A stretch of DNA of 16,345 nt from Candidatus Dormiibacter sp. (GTDB taxonomy: Bacteria > Chloroflexota > Dormibacteria > UBA8260): NCBI GenBank assembly GCA_025450495.1, contig JANWHI010000003.1, positions 1 through 16,345 on the forward strand, in the 5' to 3' direction. The notes beneath the pieces were generated by a model. The model saw only the letters and a list, made by a program, of their open reading frames with translations. It did no database searches and had not been told where the DNA came from. How positions within the stretch are numbered: position 1 is the first letter of the stretch; every line of letters begins with the position of its first letter. Positions 1 to 6,686 of the stretch are shown here, piece after piece. A program made the position numbers and the translations under genes.

Positions 1-239
1 TCGAAGCCGCGTTCGCGCGGCGTCGCTCACAGCGGACCCTTGTCGAACGACTGGTTCTGGCCATCACCGGCATCAACATGAAGATGCGCCAGTACGAGGT
101 GGGCGAGAGGTTCTGCGAGGCGGTCGCAAGCGCCGGTGGGGTCACCCTGCTGAACCGGGTCTGGGAGGGTCCGGCGATGATGCCCACGCCGGCCGAGCTC
201 CGCTCACCCGCAACCTGGGTGGCGCGGGCCCGCCGCTAG
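1..239 (+). CDS. Zincin-like metalloprotease (DUF2342 family), C-terminal fragment
   Basis: An open frame enters from the left edge (first full codon at position 3) and ends at TAG 237-239, leaving about 78 residues. The readable part includes NMKMRQYEVGERFCEAV and a tail with LLNRVWEGP and PTPAELRSPATW. These match my memory of the C-terminus of the DUF2342 / zinc-dependent metalloprotease family, often annotated as F420-biosynthesis-associated in Actinobacteria, in which a K(L/M)RQYE.G..FC segment and an N-R-V-W segment close the protein. The HExxH catalytic region would lie upstream, outside the window, so catalysis cannot be judged. It converges on the Fur-family gene with 7 nt between the two stops. 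The family call is fairly confident; the function is inferred from the family alone. Confidence 0.72.
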   Translation, partial: EAAFARRRSQRTLVERLVLAITGINMKMRQYEVGERFCEAVASAGGVTLLNRVWEGPAMMPTPAELRSPATWVARARR

Positions 240-246
240 CGACCGT

Positions 247-639
247 CTAGCGCCTCGCGCAGGCGGCGCAGGTGCCGACGATCTCCACGGTGTGGCGCAC
301 GTCGACGAAGCCCTCGGCCCGCGCAACCTGGTCCGCCCAGCGCTCGACCGCGGGCCCGGCCACCTCGACGGTTCGGCCGCACTCCCGGCACACCAGGTGA
401 TGGTGGTGGCCACCGGACTCGCAGCGGCGGAACAGCGTCTCACCGGTCTCGGTGCGCACGGTGTCGACCGCGCCTCCCTCGGCCAGGGCGCGCAGGTTGG
501 CGTAGACGGTGGTGAGGCCAACGCCCGCGCCGTCAGCTCGGAGCTGGGCGTGCAGGTCCTGGGCGCTGCGGAAATCGGTGCAGGCCGCCAGCAGCTGTTC
601 GAGCGCGACCTGTTGCCTGGTGGTTCGTTGCCGCTGCAT
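247..639 (-). CDS. zur: Fur-family metal-responsive repressor, probably Zur
   Basis: This 130-residue protein has the normal Fur length. The N-terminal half is a winged helix with the recognition segment GLTTVYANLRALAEGG (about 41-56), typical of the family. The C-terminal half is the metal-sensing and dimer domain: a His run at 78-81 leads into C84-x2-C87, and a second pair C124-x2-C127 closes the protein. The two CxxC pairs would form the structural zinc site. It is divergent from a metal ABC transporter operon 69 nt away, so it most likely represses that operon when metal is replete and may repress itself. Zur is chosen over Fur or Mur from context and the His-rich hinge; the substrate-binding protein leaves Mn possible. 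ATG 639 has no Shine-Dalgarno at a normal distance but has a TACCAT box 8 nt upstream. Confidence 0.87.
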   Translation of the reverse strand: MQRQRTTRQQVALEQLLAACTDFRSAQDLHAQLRADGAGVGLTTVYANLRALAEGGAVDTVRTETGETLFRRCESGGHHHHLVCRECGRTVEVAGPAVERWADQVARAEGFVDVRHTVEIVGTCAACARR

Positions 640-708
640 CGAGGGTCATGGTAGCATCCCTTCTCGGAACGGTAACCATTGCAGATAACGGCCAAGGAGA
701 AGTCGCCC
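640..708. promoter_or_regulatory. Divergent fur/znuA control region with candidate Zur operator
   Basis: The short divergent region holds an imperfect 13-bp palindrome, AACGGTAACCATT (668-680), with five of six arm pairs matching around a central A. It lies between the two start codons. ATGGTAGCAT (648-657) contains a possible -10 for each direction: TAGCAT on plus (652-657) and TACCAT on minus (653-648). No clear -35 is seen for either. A Zur-type operator overlapping both promoters would explain joint repression. The palindrome does not match the AT-rich Zur consensus I know from Actinobacteria, so the assignment is an inference from position and symmetry. Confidence 0.4.
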
Positions 709-1641
709 GTGTTCGGCTCGGTGCATCGCCCCGTCCACCTGATGCGGCTCCGCACCGGGTGCGCAGGCCTGGTGGGCGGCGTCCTGCTCGCCGGCTGCGG
801 ATCCGCGGCTCCGTTCTCGACCCCGGCAGCGGGTGGCCGGGTGGCGGTGGTCGCCGCCGAGAACGTCTGGGGGGACATCGCCGCTCAAATCGGCGGCGGC
901 CATGTCAGCGTGACCTCGATCATCGTCGACCCCAACGCCGACCCCCACAGCTACGAGACCGATCCCCGTGGTGCGTCGGTGGTCACCAACGCGTCGTTCG
1001 TCATCGAGAACGGCGCCGGCTACGACGACTTCATCGACAAGCTGCTCGGCACCAATCCCAACCCCGCCCGCGACGTCCTCTCCATCGCCCAGACCGTCGG
1101 GGTCGGCGGCAGCAACCCCAACCCCCACCTCTGGTACAACCCGGATTACGTGACCGCCGCCGCGCGCGCGATCGAGACCCACCTGGCCGGCCACGACCAG
1201 GCGGACGCCGCCGTCTTCCAGGCCAACCTGCAGGTCTTCCTGGCCGCGTACCAGCCGTACATCGACACTCTTGCCGCCATCCGGGCCAGGTACAGCGGCA
1301 CGCCGATTGCCTACACCGAGCGCGTTCCCGGCTACCTGGTCGACAAGACGATGCTCCACCTGGGCACGCCCGCGTCGTTTGCTCAGTCGATCGAGGACGG
1401 CAATGATCCGAGCCCCGTGGACACCGCCGCGATGGACAACGCGATGACCCACAAGCGGGTCGAGGTGCTGCTGTACAACGCGCAGGTGACCAGTCCGGCG
1501 ACGCAGAAGGTGCGCGACCTGGCCACTGCCAACGGGATCCCGGTCGTCGGCGTTGCTGAGACCATCCCGGCCGGCGAACCCGACTTCCAGGCGTGGCAGA
1601 TCGGGCAGGCGAAAACGATCCTGGCGGCGCTCGGCGGGTGA
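709..1641 (+). CDS. znuA: Zn/Mn ABC transporter substrate-binding lipoprotein
   Basis: This 310-residue protein binds a divalent metal outside the membrane and delivers it to the permease encoded two genes downstream. GTG 709 was chosen because AAGGAG (694-699) sits 9 nt before it; a TTG at 679 lies inside the palindrome, and ATG 742 has no ribosome site. The N-terminus is basic, then hydrophobic, and ends in the lipobox LLAGC with Cys about 30. Cluster A-I metal ligands by position are H80 (DPH), H140 (NPHLWYNP), E204 (YTER) and E284 (AETIP). The third ligand being Glu rather than His recalls Mn binders such as PsaA and MntC, while the repressor next door looks like Zur, so the metal is not settled. 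The His/acid-rich loop typical of Gram-negative ZnuA is absent. The gene overlaps the ATPase gene by 4 nt. Confidence 0.88.
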   Translation: MFGSVHRPVHLMRLRTGCAGLVGGVLLAGCGSAAPFSTPAAGGRVAVVAAENVWGDIAAQIGGGHVSVTSIIVDPNADPHSYETDPRGASVVTNASFVIENGAGYDDFIDKLLGTNPNPARDVLSIAQTVGVGGSNPNPHLWYNPDYVTAAARAIETHLAGHDQADAAVFQANLQVFLAAYQPYIDTLAAIRARYSGTPIAYTERVPGYLVDKTMLHLGTPASFAQSIEDGNDPSPVDTAAMDNAMTHKRVEVLLYNAQVTSPATQKVRDLATANGIPVVGVAETIPAGEPDFQAWQIGQAKTILAALGG

Positions 1642-2468
1642 CCTCGTCCGCGCCGGCGATCCGGCTGGCCGGCGCGGCCCTTGCGTTTGGCGAGCGCAGC
1701 CTCTGGGGTGACCTCACCCTCGAGGTCGCTCCTGGGGAGTTCCTGGCCGTGCTCGGCCCCAACGGCTCGGGTAAGACCAGCCTGCTCAAGGTCCTGCTCG
1801 GGCTGCAGGCGCTGTCCTCGGGAACAGTGGAGGTCTGTGGGCGCAACCCGCGCCGCGGCAGCAGCCTGGTCGGCTACATCCCGCAGCAGCGATCGTTCGA
1901 CCGCGACCTGCCGCTGCGCGGCCGCGACCTGGTGCGCCTTGGCCTCGACGGCCACCGCTGGGGCGTCGGTCTACCCCACCCTGGCTCTCGAGCCGTTGTC
2001 GCCGGGGTGATCGAGGCGGTCGGGGCGGCCCGCTATGCCGACCGGCCCATCGGGGTCCTCTCCGGTGGAGAACAGCAGCGCCTGCGCATCGCCCAGGCGC
2101 TGCTCGGCGACCCGCAGGTCCTCCTCTGCGATGAACCCCTGCTCTCGCTCGACCTCCAGCACCAGCAGGCGATCACCGCGCTCATCGACCAGCGCCGGCG
2201 CGATGCCGACACCGCGGTCGTCTTCGTCTCCCACGAGGTCAACCCCATCCTTCCGATGATCGATCGGGTGCTGTACCTGGTCGGCGGCCGGTGGGCGGTG
2301 GGCACGCCCGACGAGGTGATGACCAGCGAGCGACTCTCCAACCTCTACGGAACCGAGGTCGACGTCTTCCGGGTTCACGGCCGCATCGTGGTGATCGGTG
2401 CGCCCGACGCCGCCCATGGCGAGCATGGCGGCGAGCACCATCACCCTGACGTTGCCGAGCTTCTCTGA
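1638..2468 (+). CDS. znuC: Zn/Mn ABC transporter ATP-binding protein
   Basis: This is the cytoplasmic ATPase that powers metal import, 276 residues from GTG 1638. That start overlaps the znuA stop as GTGA, which indicates translational coupling; an earlier in-frame start at 1593 would run into znuA. All motifs are present: Walker A GPNGSGKT (about 40-47), Q-loop YIPQQR (about 80-85), signature LSGGEQQR (141-148), Walker B VLLCDEP (161-167) and switch His in FVSHE (His 199). After the ATPase core a tail contains HGEHGGEHHH (about 260-269), a likely metal-binding segment that could buffer or sense incoming Zn. The gene joins the permease gene through TGATG (1-nt overlap). The family is certain; substrate is inferred from context. 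Confidence 0.93.
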   Translation: MTSSAPAIRLAGAALAFGERSLWGDLTLEVAPGEFLAVLGPNGSGKTSLLKVLLGLQALSSGTVEVCGRNPRRGSSLVGYIPQQRSFDRDLPLRGRDLVRLGLDGHRWGVGLPHPGSRAVVAGVIEAVGAARYADRPIGVLSGGEQQRLRIAQALLGDPQVLLCDEPLLSLDLQHQQAITALIDQRRRDADTAVVFVSHEVNPILPMIDRVLYLVGGRWAVGTPDEVMTSERLSNLYGTEVDVFRVHGRIVVIGAPDAAHGEHGGEHHHPDVAELL

Positions 2469-3328
2469 TGGGGCTCTGGGACTACCTGGGCCAGCCGTTC
2501 GCGCAGCACGCGTTGCTGGCGGGCACGCTCGTCGCCATCACCAGCGGCATCATCGGCCCGTTCGTGGTCACCAGGAAGATGGCCTTCGCCGTGCACGGCA
2601 CCGCCGAGCTCTCGTTCACCGGCGCTGCGGCGGGGCTGGTGATCGCGGCCGACGCGGTGGCCGGCGCCCTGCTCGGCTCGCTGGTCGTCGCCACCGCCAT
2701 CGGTGTGCTCGGTGTTCGCGAGCGCGAGCGTGATTCCGCGATCGGCGTGATCCTCGCCTTCGGCCTCGGCGCCGGTGTCTACCTGCTGAGTCTCTACCAC
2801 GGCTTCGCCACTGAGGCCACCAACATCCTCTTCGGTCAGATCTTCGGCGTCAGCAACGGCCAGCTGCTTCTCCTGCTCGGCGTCGCCACAGGGGTGCTGC
2901 TGGCCATGGCCGTCCTCTACAGGCCACTGCTGTTCGCCTCGGTGGATCCCGAGCTCGCCGAGGCTCGTGGCGTCCGGCTCCGCCTGGTGGGTGTGCTCTT
3001 CCTCTACGTCCTCGCTCTCACGGTCACGGAGGCGGCGCAGATCGTGGGCACGCTGCTGGTACTCAGCCTGGCGATCACCCCTGCGGCAGCGGCGCAACGG
3101 CTGTCCGCCCGCCCGGCCGTCGTCACCGGCCTGTCCGTGCTCTTCGCGGTGCTCGCGTGTGACGGCGGCCTGCTCGCCAGCCTCCAGAGCAACACCATCA
3201 AGGCAAGTGTTTTCGTCACCACATTCAGCTTTGCCATCTACGTGCTGGCACGCGTCGCGGGAGGCGCGCTGCGGCTCGGCGCGCCGAGGTCGCGGCCGCA
3301 GCTGTGGCGCCGCCACAGAGCCAGCTGA
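2468..3328 (+). CDS. znuB: Zn/Mn ABC transporter permease (ABC-3 family)
   Basis: This is the membrane channel of the importer, 286 residues, with about eight hydrophobic segments by eye. It opens with MGLWDYLGQPFAQHALLAG, usual for ABC-3 permeases. AVHGTAELSFTGAAAG (about 40-55) corresponds to the conserved H-x-x-x-x-L-x-x-G-A region, here in the form I recall from actinobacterial homologues. DPELAEARGVRLRLVGVLF (about 159-177) matches the coupling helix that contacts the ATPase. The C-terminus is short and basic, consistent with a cytoplasmic end. It starts inside the stop of the ATPase gene (TGATG), so the three transporter genes form one tightly coupled operon. No transporter gene follows, and no terminator hairpin is visible in the 21 nt before the next gene. 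Confidence 0.92.
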   Translation: MGLWDYLGQPFAQHALLAGTLVAITSGIIGPFVVTRKMAFAVHGTAELSFTGAAAGLVIAADAVAGALLGSLVVATAIGVLGVRERERDSAIGVILAFGLGAGVYLLSLYHGFATEATNILFGQIFGVSNGQLLLLLGVATGVLLAMAVLYRPLLFASVDPELAEARGVRLRLVGVLFLYVLALTVTEAAQIVGTLLVLSLAITPAAAAQRLSARPAVVTGLSVLFAVLACDGGLLASLQSNTIKASVFVTTFSFAIYVLARVAGGALRLGAPRSRPQLWRRHRAS

Positions 3329-3337
3329 CCATTCATG

Positions 3338-3352
3338 TAGCTTGGTGAGGTG
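3338..3352 (+). promoter_or_regulatory. Candidate leaderless promoter of the AtuA-family gene
   Basis: TAGCTT (3338-3343) fits TANNNT and is followed by exactly six bases and then GTG 3350. Transcription starting about seven bases after the -10 box would begin at the start codon. No separate Shine-Dalgarno is convincing. The same TANNNT-6-GTG arrangement appears before the mutase gene at 12651-12665. No -35 is recognised. This is inference from spacing. Confidence 0.4.
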
Positions 3353-4723
3353 AGGAGCGTCAGGATCGGCGCCGGCCAGGGCTTCTACGGCGACACCCCC
3401 GACGGCGCGGTGGCGGTCGCGCGGCACGGCGACGTCTCGTACATCTGCTGCGACGCGCTGGCCGAGCTGACCATGGCGATCCTGCAGAAGGACCGGCTGC
3501 GCGACCCCGCCAGCGGTTTCGCACGCGACCTTGGCGCCTTCATGCGTGCGCTCCTGCCGGCCGCCCACGAGCAGGGCATCCGCATCATCACCAACGCCGG
3601 CGGGATGAATCCCGCTGCCGCAGCCGGCGCGATCACCGACGTCGCCGCTGAGCTCGGCATCACCGGCATGCGTGTCGCCACCGTCGCCGGTGACGACATC
3701 ACCGCGCGCATCGACGACCTCCGCGGCGGCGGGATCGAGCTGCGCAACGTGGACACGGGCGCGGACCTTGCCACCATCCGTGACCGCATCGTGTTCGCGG
3801 TCGCCTACCTGGGCGCGCGGCCCATTGTCGATGCCCTCGAGCGCGGCGCCGACGTGGTGGTGACCGGCCGTGTCGCCGACGCATCGCTCTTCGTCGCGCC
3901 GATGGTGCACGAGCTTGGCTGGCGCTGGGACGACTGGGACCGGCTCGCCGCCGGGGTGGTTCTCGGCCACCTCATGGAGTGCTCGGGGCAGGCAACCGGG
4001 GGCAACTTCAGCGGTGACTGGTGGAACATCCCCGACCTCGACCGCATCGGCTATCCCGTCTGCGAGATGGCTGAGGACGGCTCCGCGTTGCTGACAAAAC
4101 CAGCCCAAACAGGTGGACGCGTGTCGGTGGAGACGGTCAGCGAGCAGCTCCTGTACGAGGTGCTCGACCCCCGCCGCTATCTCAACCCCGACGTCGTCGC
4201 CGACTTCACGTCCGTGCGTCTCGATCAGGTGGAACCCGACATCGTGTCGGTGCGCGGCGTCCGCGGCAGTGAAAGGCCGGGTGAGCTCAAGGCGATCATC
4301 GGTTATCTCGACGGCTGGCTCGGGGCGGCGATGATCGGCTACTCGTGGCCGCACGCGCTCGCCAAGGCGCGCCACGCGGCCATGCTCATCGACAGGCTCG
4401 CCGGACGCGCCGGCGTCGTTCCCGTCGAACAGGTTGTCGAATTCATCGGGGTCGACTCGCTGCACGGTGACGCAGCCGACGGCAGCCACGCCGCCGAGGC
4501 CAACGAGGTGCTGCTGCGCGTCGCCGGCCGCTTCGACACCGAGGCGCACGCACGCGCTTTCCCGCGGCTGGCCATCCCCCTGGCCCTCAACGGGCCGCCG
4601 TTCATCGGCGGGGGCGCGACGCCGCAACCGGCCCGCGCCTTGCTCGGGGTCTGGCCGGCCCTGCTGCCCCGGCAGCACGTCGAAGAGCATGTCGCCGTGG
4701 CGTTCGGTGAACCCTCACCATGA
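3350..4723 (+). CDS. AtuA-family protein (DUF1446), main domain
   Basis: This 457-residue protein matches DUF1446/AtuA, named from acyclic terpene utilisation in Pseudomonas, where it is linked to geranyl-CoA metabolism but has no settled biochemical role. Family hallmarks include RIGAGQGFYGDTPDGA near the N-terminus, CCDALAELTMAIL, IITNAGGMNPAAAA (about 79-92), VVVTGRVADASLFVAP and MECSGQATGGNFSGDW. In many AtuA proteins a ferredoxin-fold domain of about 100 residues follows in the same chain; here it is a separate gene beginning within this gene's stop (ATGA). Start GTG 3350 is supported by the conserved N-terminus and the upstream -10 box. No terpene or carboxylase genes are adjacent, so a terpene role is not supported; a role in acyl-CoA or other carboxylate metabolism fits the wider window better but is inference. 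Confidence 0.85.
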   Translation: MRSVRIGAGQGFYGDTPDGAVAVARHGDVSYICCDALAELTMAILQKDRLRDPASGFARDLGAFMRALLPAAHEQGIRIITNAGGMNPAAAAGAITDVAAELGITGMRVATVAGDDITARIDDLRGGGIELRNVDTGADLATIRDRIVFAVAYLGARPIVDALERGADVVVTGRVADASLFVAPMVHELGWRWDDWDRLAAGVVLGHLMECSGQATGGNFSGDWWNIPDLDRIGYPVCEMAEDGSALLTKPAQTGGRVSVETVSEQLLYEVLDPRRYLNPDVVADFTSVRLDQVEPDIVSVRGVRGSERPGELKAIIGYLDGWLGAAMIGYSWPHALAKARHAAMLIDRLAGRAGVVPVEQVVEFIGVDSLHGDAADGSHAAEANEVLLRVAGRFDTEAHARAFPRLAIPLALNGPPFIGGGATPQPARALLGVWPALLPRQHVEEHVAVAFGEPSP

Positions 4724-5085
4724 GCCGCGACGTGGCGCTTGCGGATGTCGCCAGGGCGCGGAGTGGCGACAAGGGTGACCTCGCCAACGTGGCGCTCTTC
4801 GCGCCCTGCGAGGTCCTCTACGCCGCCTTCGTGCGCGAGGTCACGGCCGAGCGGGTGCGCGCCCATTTCGGCCGTTTTGTCCGCGGCCGGGTGGAGCGGT
4901 TCGAGGTGCCCAACGTCAGCGCTCTCAACTTCGTGCTCCACGAGGCCCTCGACGGCGGCGCCGCCCGTTCGCTGCGCAGCGACCCGCTCGGCAAGTCGTT
5001 CGGCTCGCTGCTCCTGCGCATGCGCGTCACCCTGTCGGATGAGGAGATGGCCGCCGCGACGCCGCCGGCCGCCCCATCCAGCTGA
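4720..5085 (+). CDS. AtuA-like ferredoxin-fold domain protein
   Basis: This 121-residue protein corresponds to the C-terminal domain of full-length AtuA/DUF1446 proteins. Diagnostic stretches are ARARSGDKGDLANV (about 11-24), VTAERVRAHF (41-50), the FEVPNVSALNFVLHEALDGG block (61-80) and SLRSDPLGKSFGSLLLRM (84-101). It starts with ATG 4720 overlapping the AtuA stop by 4 nt, so the two chains are probably made in equal amounts and assemble together. The last 15 or so residues are Ala/Pro-rich and likely disordered. Function is unknown beyond the family; it is best read as the second subunit of the upstream protein. It converges on the minus-strand gene with 21 nt between stops and no visible hairpin terminator. 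Confidence 0.83.
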   Translation: MSRDVALADVARARSGDKGDLANVALFAPCEVLYAAFVREVTAERVRAHFGRFVRGRVERFEVPNVSALNFVLHEALDGGAARSLRSDPLGKSFGSLLLRMRVTLSDEEMAAATPPAAPSS

Positions 5086-5106
5086 GCGCCAAGTGGAGGC
5101 TCGGGG

Positions 5107-5703
5107 TCAGATCCGGTTCAGCACCTGGCTGCGGCGGCGCTCGTATTCGACGGCACTGATCTGGCCGCGGTGGCGCAGCCCGCGAAGCCCGCGGATCTCG
5201 CTGAGCAGGTCGATCAGCGGTGCCTCGTTCCGCGGCAGCGCCCACCGGGCCTGCCCGGCCTCCACGTGCAGCTGCGGCGGTCGCGTGTCCCAGGTGCGCA
5301 GGAAGAAGACGGCCTTGAGCGCGTGGTACGGGAGAGCCAGCACGTCGGCCCGGTCGGCGTGCGGGCGGACCAGTTCCATGACCATGCCGTGGCGGCGCCG
5401 GTGGGGTACCTCGCGGAGCAGGCCCGTCACCACCTCGCCGTCCCAGAAGTGCAGAGCCACCTTGCGCGCCACGTCGTCGGGGATGGGCTCAGTGACACGG
5501 TCGCCCTCCAGCAGGATCCGTTTGACCGATGCCAGTGGAACGATCGCAGCGCGGCTGTTGCTCGACCGGCCGTCGATGCGCATCAGGAACTCAGGACGGT
5601 CGAGGTCGAGGTCAGTGGTGCGGCCTTCGGCGATCTCGTCGTCGTCGAAGCGCACCACCACGCGGCGTTCAGCGTTGCGCATTCCCGGCGCTAGAATCGC
5701 CAC
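5107..5703 (-). CDS. Hypothetical protein: two beta-rich modules plus SHOCT-like tail
   Basis: I take GTG 5703 as start because AAGGGA lies about 7 nt upstream on the minus strand; a longer reading from 5775 adds a low-complexity Arg/Pro N-terminus and looks wrong. The product is 198 residues. Two segments resemble each other: RRVVVRFDDDEIAEGRTTDL (about 13-32) and ARKVALHFWDGEVVTGLL (about 80-97), each followed by a strand ending in LASVKRILLEG or YHALKAVFFLRTW. This looks like a tandem duplicate of a small module I associate with DUF6982. The last 35 or so residues, with EIRGLRGLRHRGQISAVEYE, have the length and pattern of a SHOCT oligomerisation motif. There is no signal peptide or membrane segment. 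Role unknown; it is divergent from the ECF sigma gene. Confidence 0.7.
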   Translation of the reverse strand: MAILAPGMRNAERRVVVRFDDDEIAEGRTTDLDLDRPEFLMRIDGRSSNSRAAIVPLASVKRILLEGDRVTEPIPDDVARKVALHFWDGEVVTGLLREVPHRRRHGMVMELVRPHADRADVLALPYHALKAVFFLRTWDTRPPQLHVEAGQARWALPRNEAPLIDLLSEIRGLRGLRHRGQISAVEYERRRSQVLNRI

Positions 5704-5900
5704 CGCTGCTTCCCTTGCCGGCGGGCGCTGATCGACATCTGGCTGCGTCCGATGTGGGCGGGTTCGTCTGTGCATTGGTTAGACGTTCCGCGAGGTCCAA
5801 ATCTTGCAGCCGAACGAATTTGCCACGCGAACGGACAGCCGGGTGCGCGGGGACCTCGGTGATATAGTTGCTGCGATCGGACCACAGGATGTGTTCCCGA
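5704..5900. promoter_or_regulatory. Divergent region with extended -10 promoter of the sigma gene
   Basis: On the plus strand TGATATAGT (5860-5868) is a good extended -10 (TGnTATAnT), placing the transcript start near 5875 and leaving a leader of about 25 nt before ATG 5901. No consensus -35 is seen, as expected for an extended -10. A perfect 8-bp inverted repeat, CGAGGTCC (5791-5798) and GGACCTCG (5851-5858), ends one base before the extended -10; 52 bp separate the arms. It could be a paired operator but may be chance. The rest of the gap shows no gene. Confidence 0.5.
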
Positions 5901-6686
5901 ATGGAGGGGACGATCACGGAGCAATCGCCACGGTCGATACCTCCGTCCGATGATCTCGTTCTGATCACCGCCTACCTGGCGGGGGACGTCGCGGCATTCG
6001 ACAAGCTGTTCCAGAGGTACCATGCTCGTGTGCGGGCGGTGTGCCTTCGCTACGTCGGCGACGAGGCCCTCGCTGAGGACCTGGTCCAGGAGACGTTCTA
6101 CAACGTCATCCGCGCCCTGGCCCGCGTCGACCAGAGCTTCAACTTCGGTGCTTGGCTGCACCGCATCGCCGTCAACATCTGCCAGGACGAGCTGCGCCGC
6201 CGCAACCGTCGCGCGCTCCACGTCGACCAGTGCGGCGGCGACCCCGAGGAGGCGATGCTCAAGCTCGCCGACCACGACGCCACCGGGCATCCCGAGGAGG
6301 CGCTCGAGATGAGCACGCTCCGTCAGCTGGTCTGGGACGTCGCCAAGAAGCTGCCGGAGCGCCAGCGCATGGTGCTGACGCTGCGCGAGCTGCAGGGCAT
6401 GTCGTACGCGACCATCGCGCGCGTGATGGGCATCACCGACGCGGCGGTGGAGACCCTGCTGCACAGGGCGCGGAAGCGCTTCAAGCAGGAGTACCTGCGC
6501 CTCGAGAGCCCGCCGGAGGAGCACGCGCGCTGCGCCGACCTGGCGTTCATGATGACCCGGAGCCGGCTCAGCCCCGAGGAGAAGCGAGCGGCACTCGACC
6601 ACCTGGAGACGTGCCCCCTGTGTCGCGAGGCGTACACCAAGACGGCGGCGGTCGGCGCTCGCGCGCCCGAGATGGCACCCGCCTAG
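5901..6686 (+). CDS. ECF sigma factor with C-terminal zf-HC2 zinc finger
   Basis: This 261-residue RNA polymerase sigma factor of the ECF (sigma-70 group IV) class has region 2 at about 33-103, including ALAEDLVQETFYNVIRAL and FNFGAWLHRIAVNICQDELR, and region 4 at about 140-200 with KKLPERQRMVLTLRELQGMS and a helix-turn-helix ending in ETLLHRARKRFKQ. After region 4 a third part carries C211, H234, C238 and C241 in the spacing of zf-HC2 (C-x22-H-x3-C-x2-C), the zinc finger normally found in anti-sigma factors. No separate anti-sigma gene is adjacent, so self-regulation by redox or zinc is plausible but inferred. ATG 5901 fits the extended -10; ATG 5889 is an alternative and TTG 5868 lies inside the -10 box. 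Confidence 0.88.
   Translation: MEGTITEQSPRSIPPSDDLVLITAYLAGDVAAFDKLFQRYHARVRAVCLRYVGDEALAEDLVQETFYNVIRALARVDQSFNFGAWLHRIAVNICQDELRRRNRRALHVDQCGGDPEEAMLKLADHDATGHPEEALEMSTLRQLVWDVAKKLPERQRMVLTLRELQGMSYATIARVMGITDAAVETLLHRARKRFKQEYLRLESPPEEHARCADLAFMMTRSRLSPEEKRAALDHLETCPLCREAYTKTAAVGARAPEMAPA

Noticed and set aside
2441..4690. Long minus-strand open frame of about 749 codons opposite znuB and the AtuA gene
   Set aside because: It is antisense to two clear family members, its translation is Asp/Glu/Gly/Arg/His-rich low complexity with no motif, and it is typical of open antisense frames in GC-rich DNA.
6152..6619. Upstream extension of the glycerate kinase frame through the sigma gene
   Set aside because: The translated extension is Arg/Pro/Gly-rich and is a shifted reading of the ECF sigma factor; only the part after about 6680 matches glycerate kinase.
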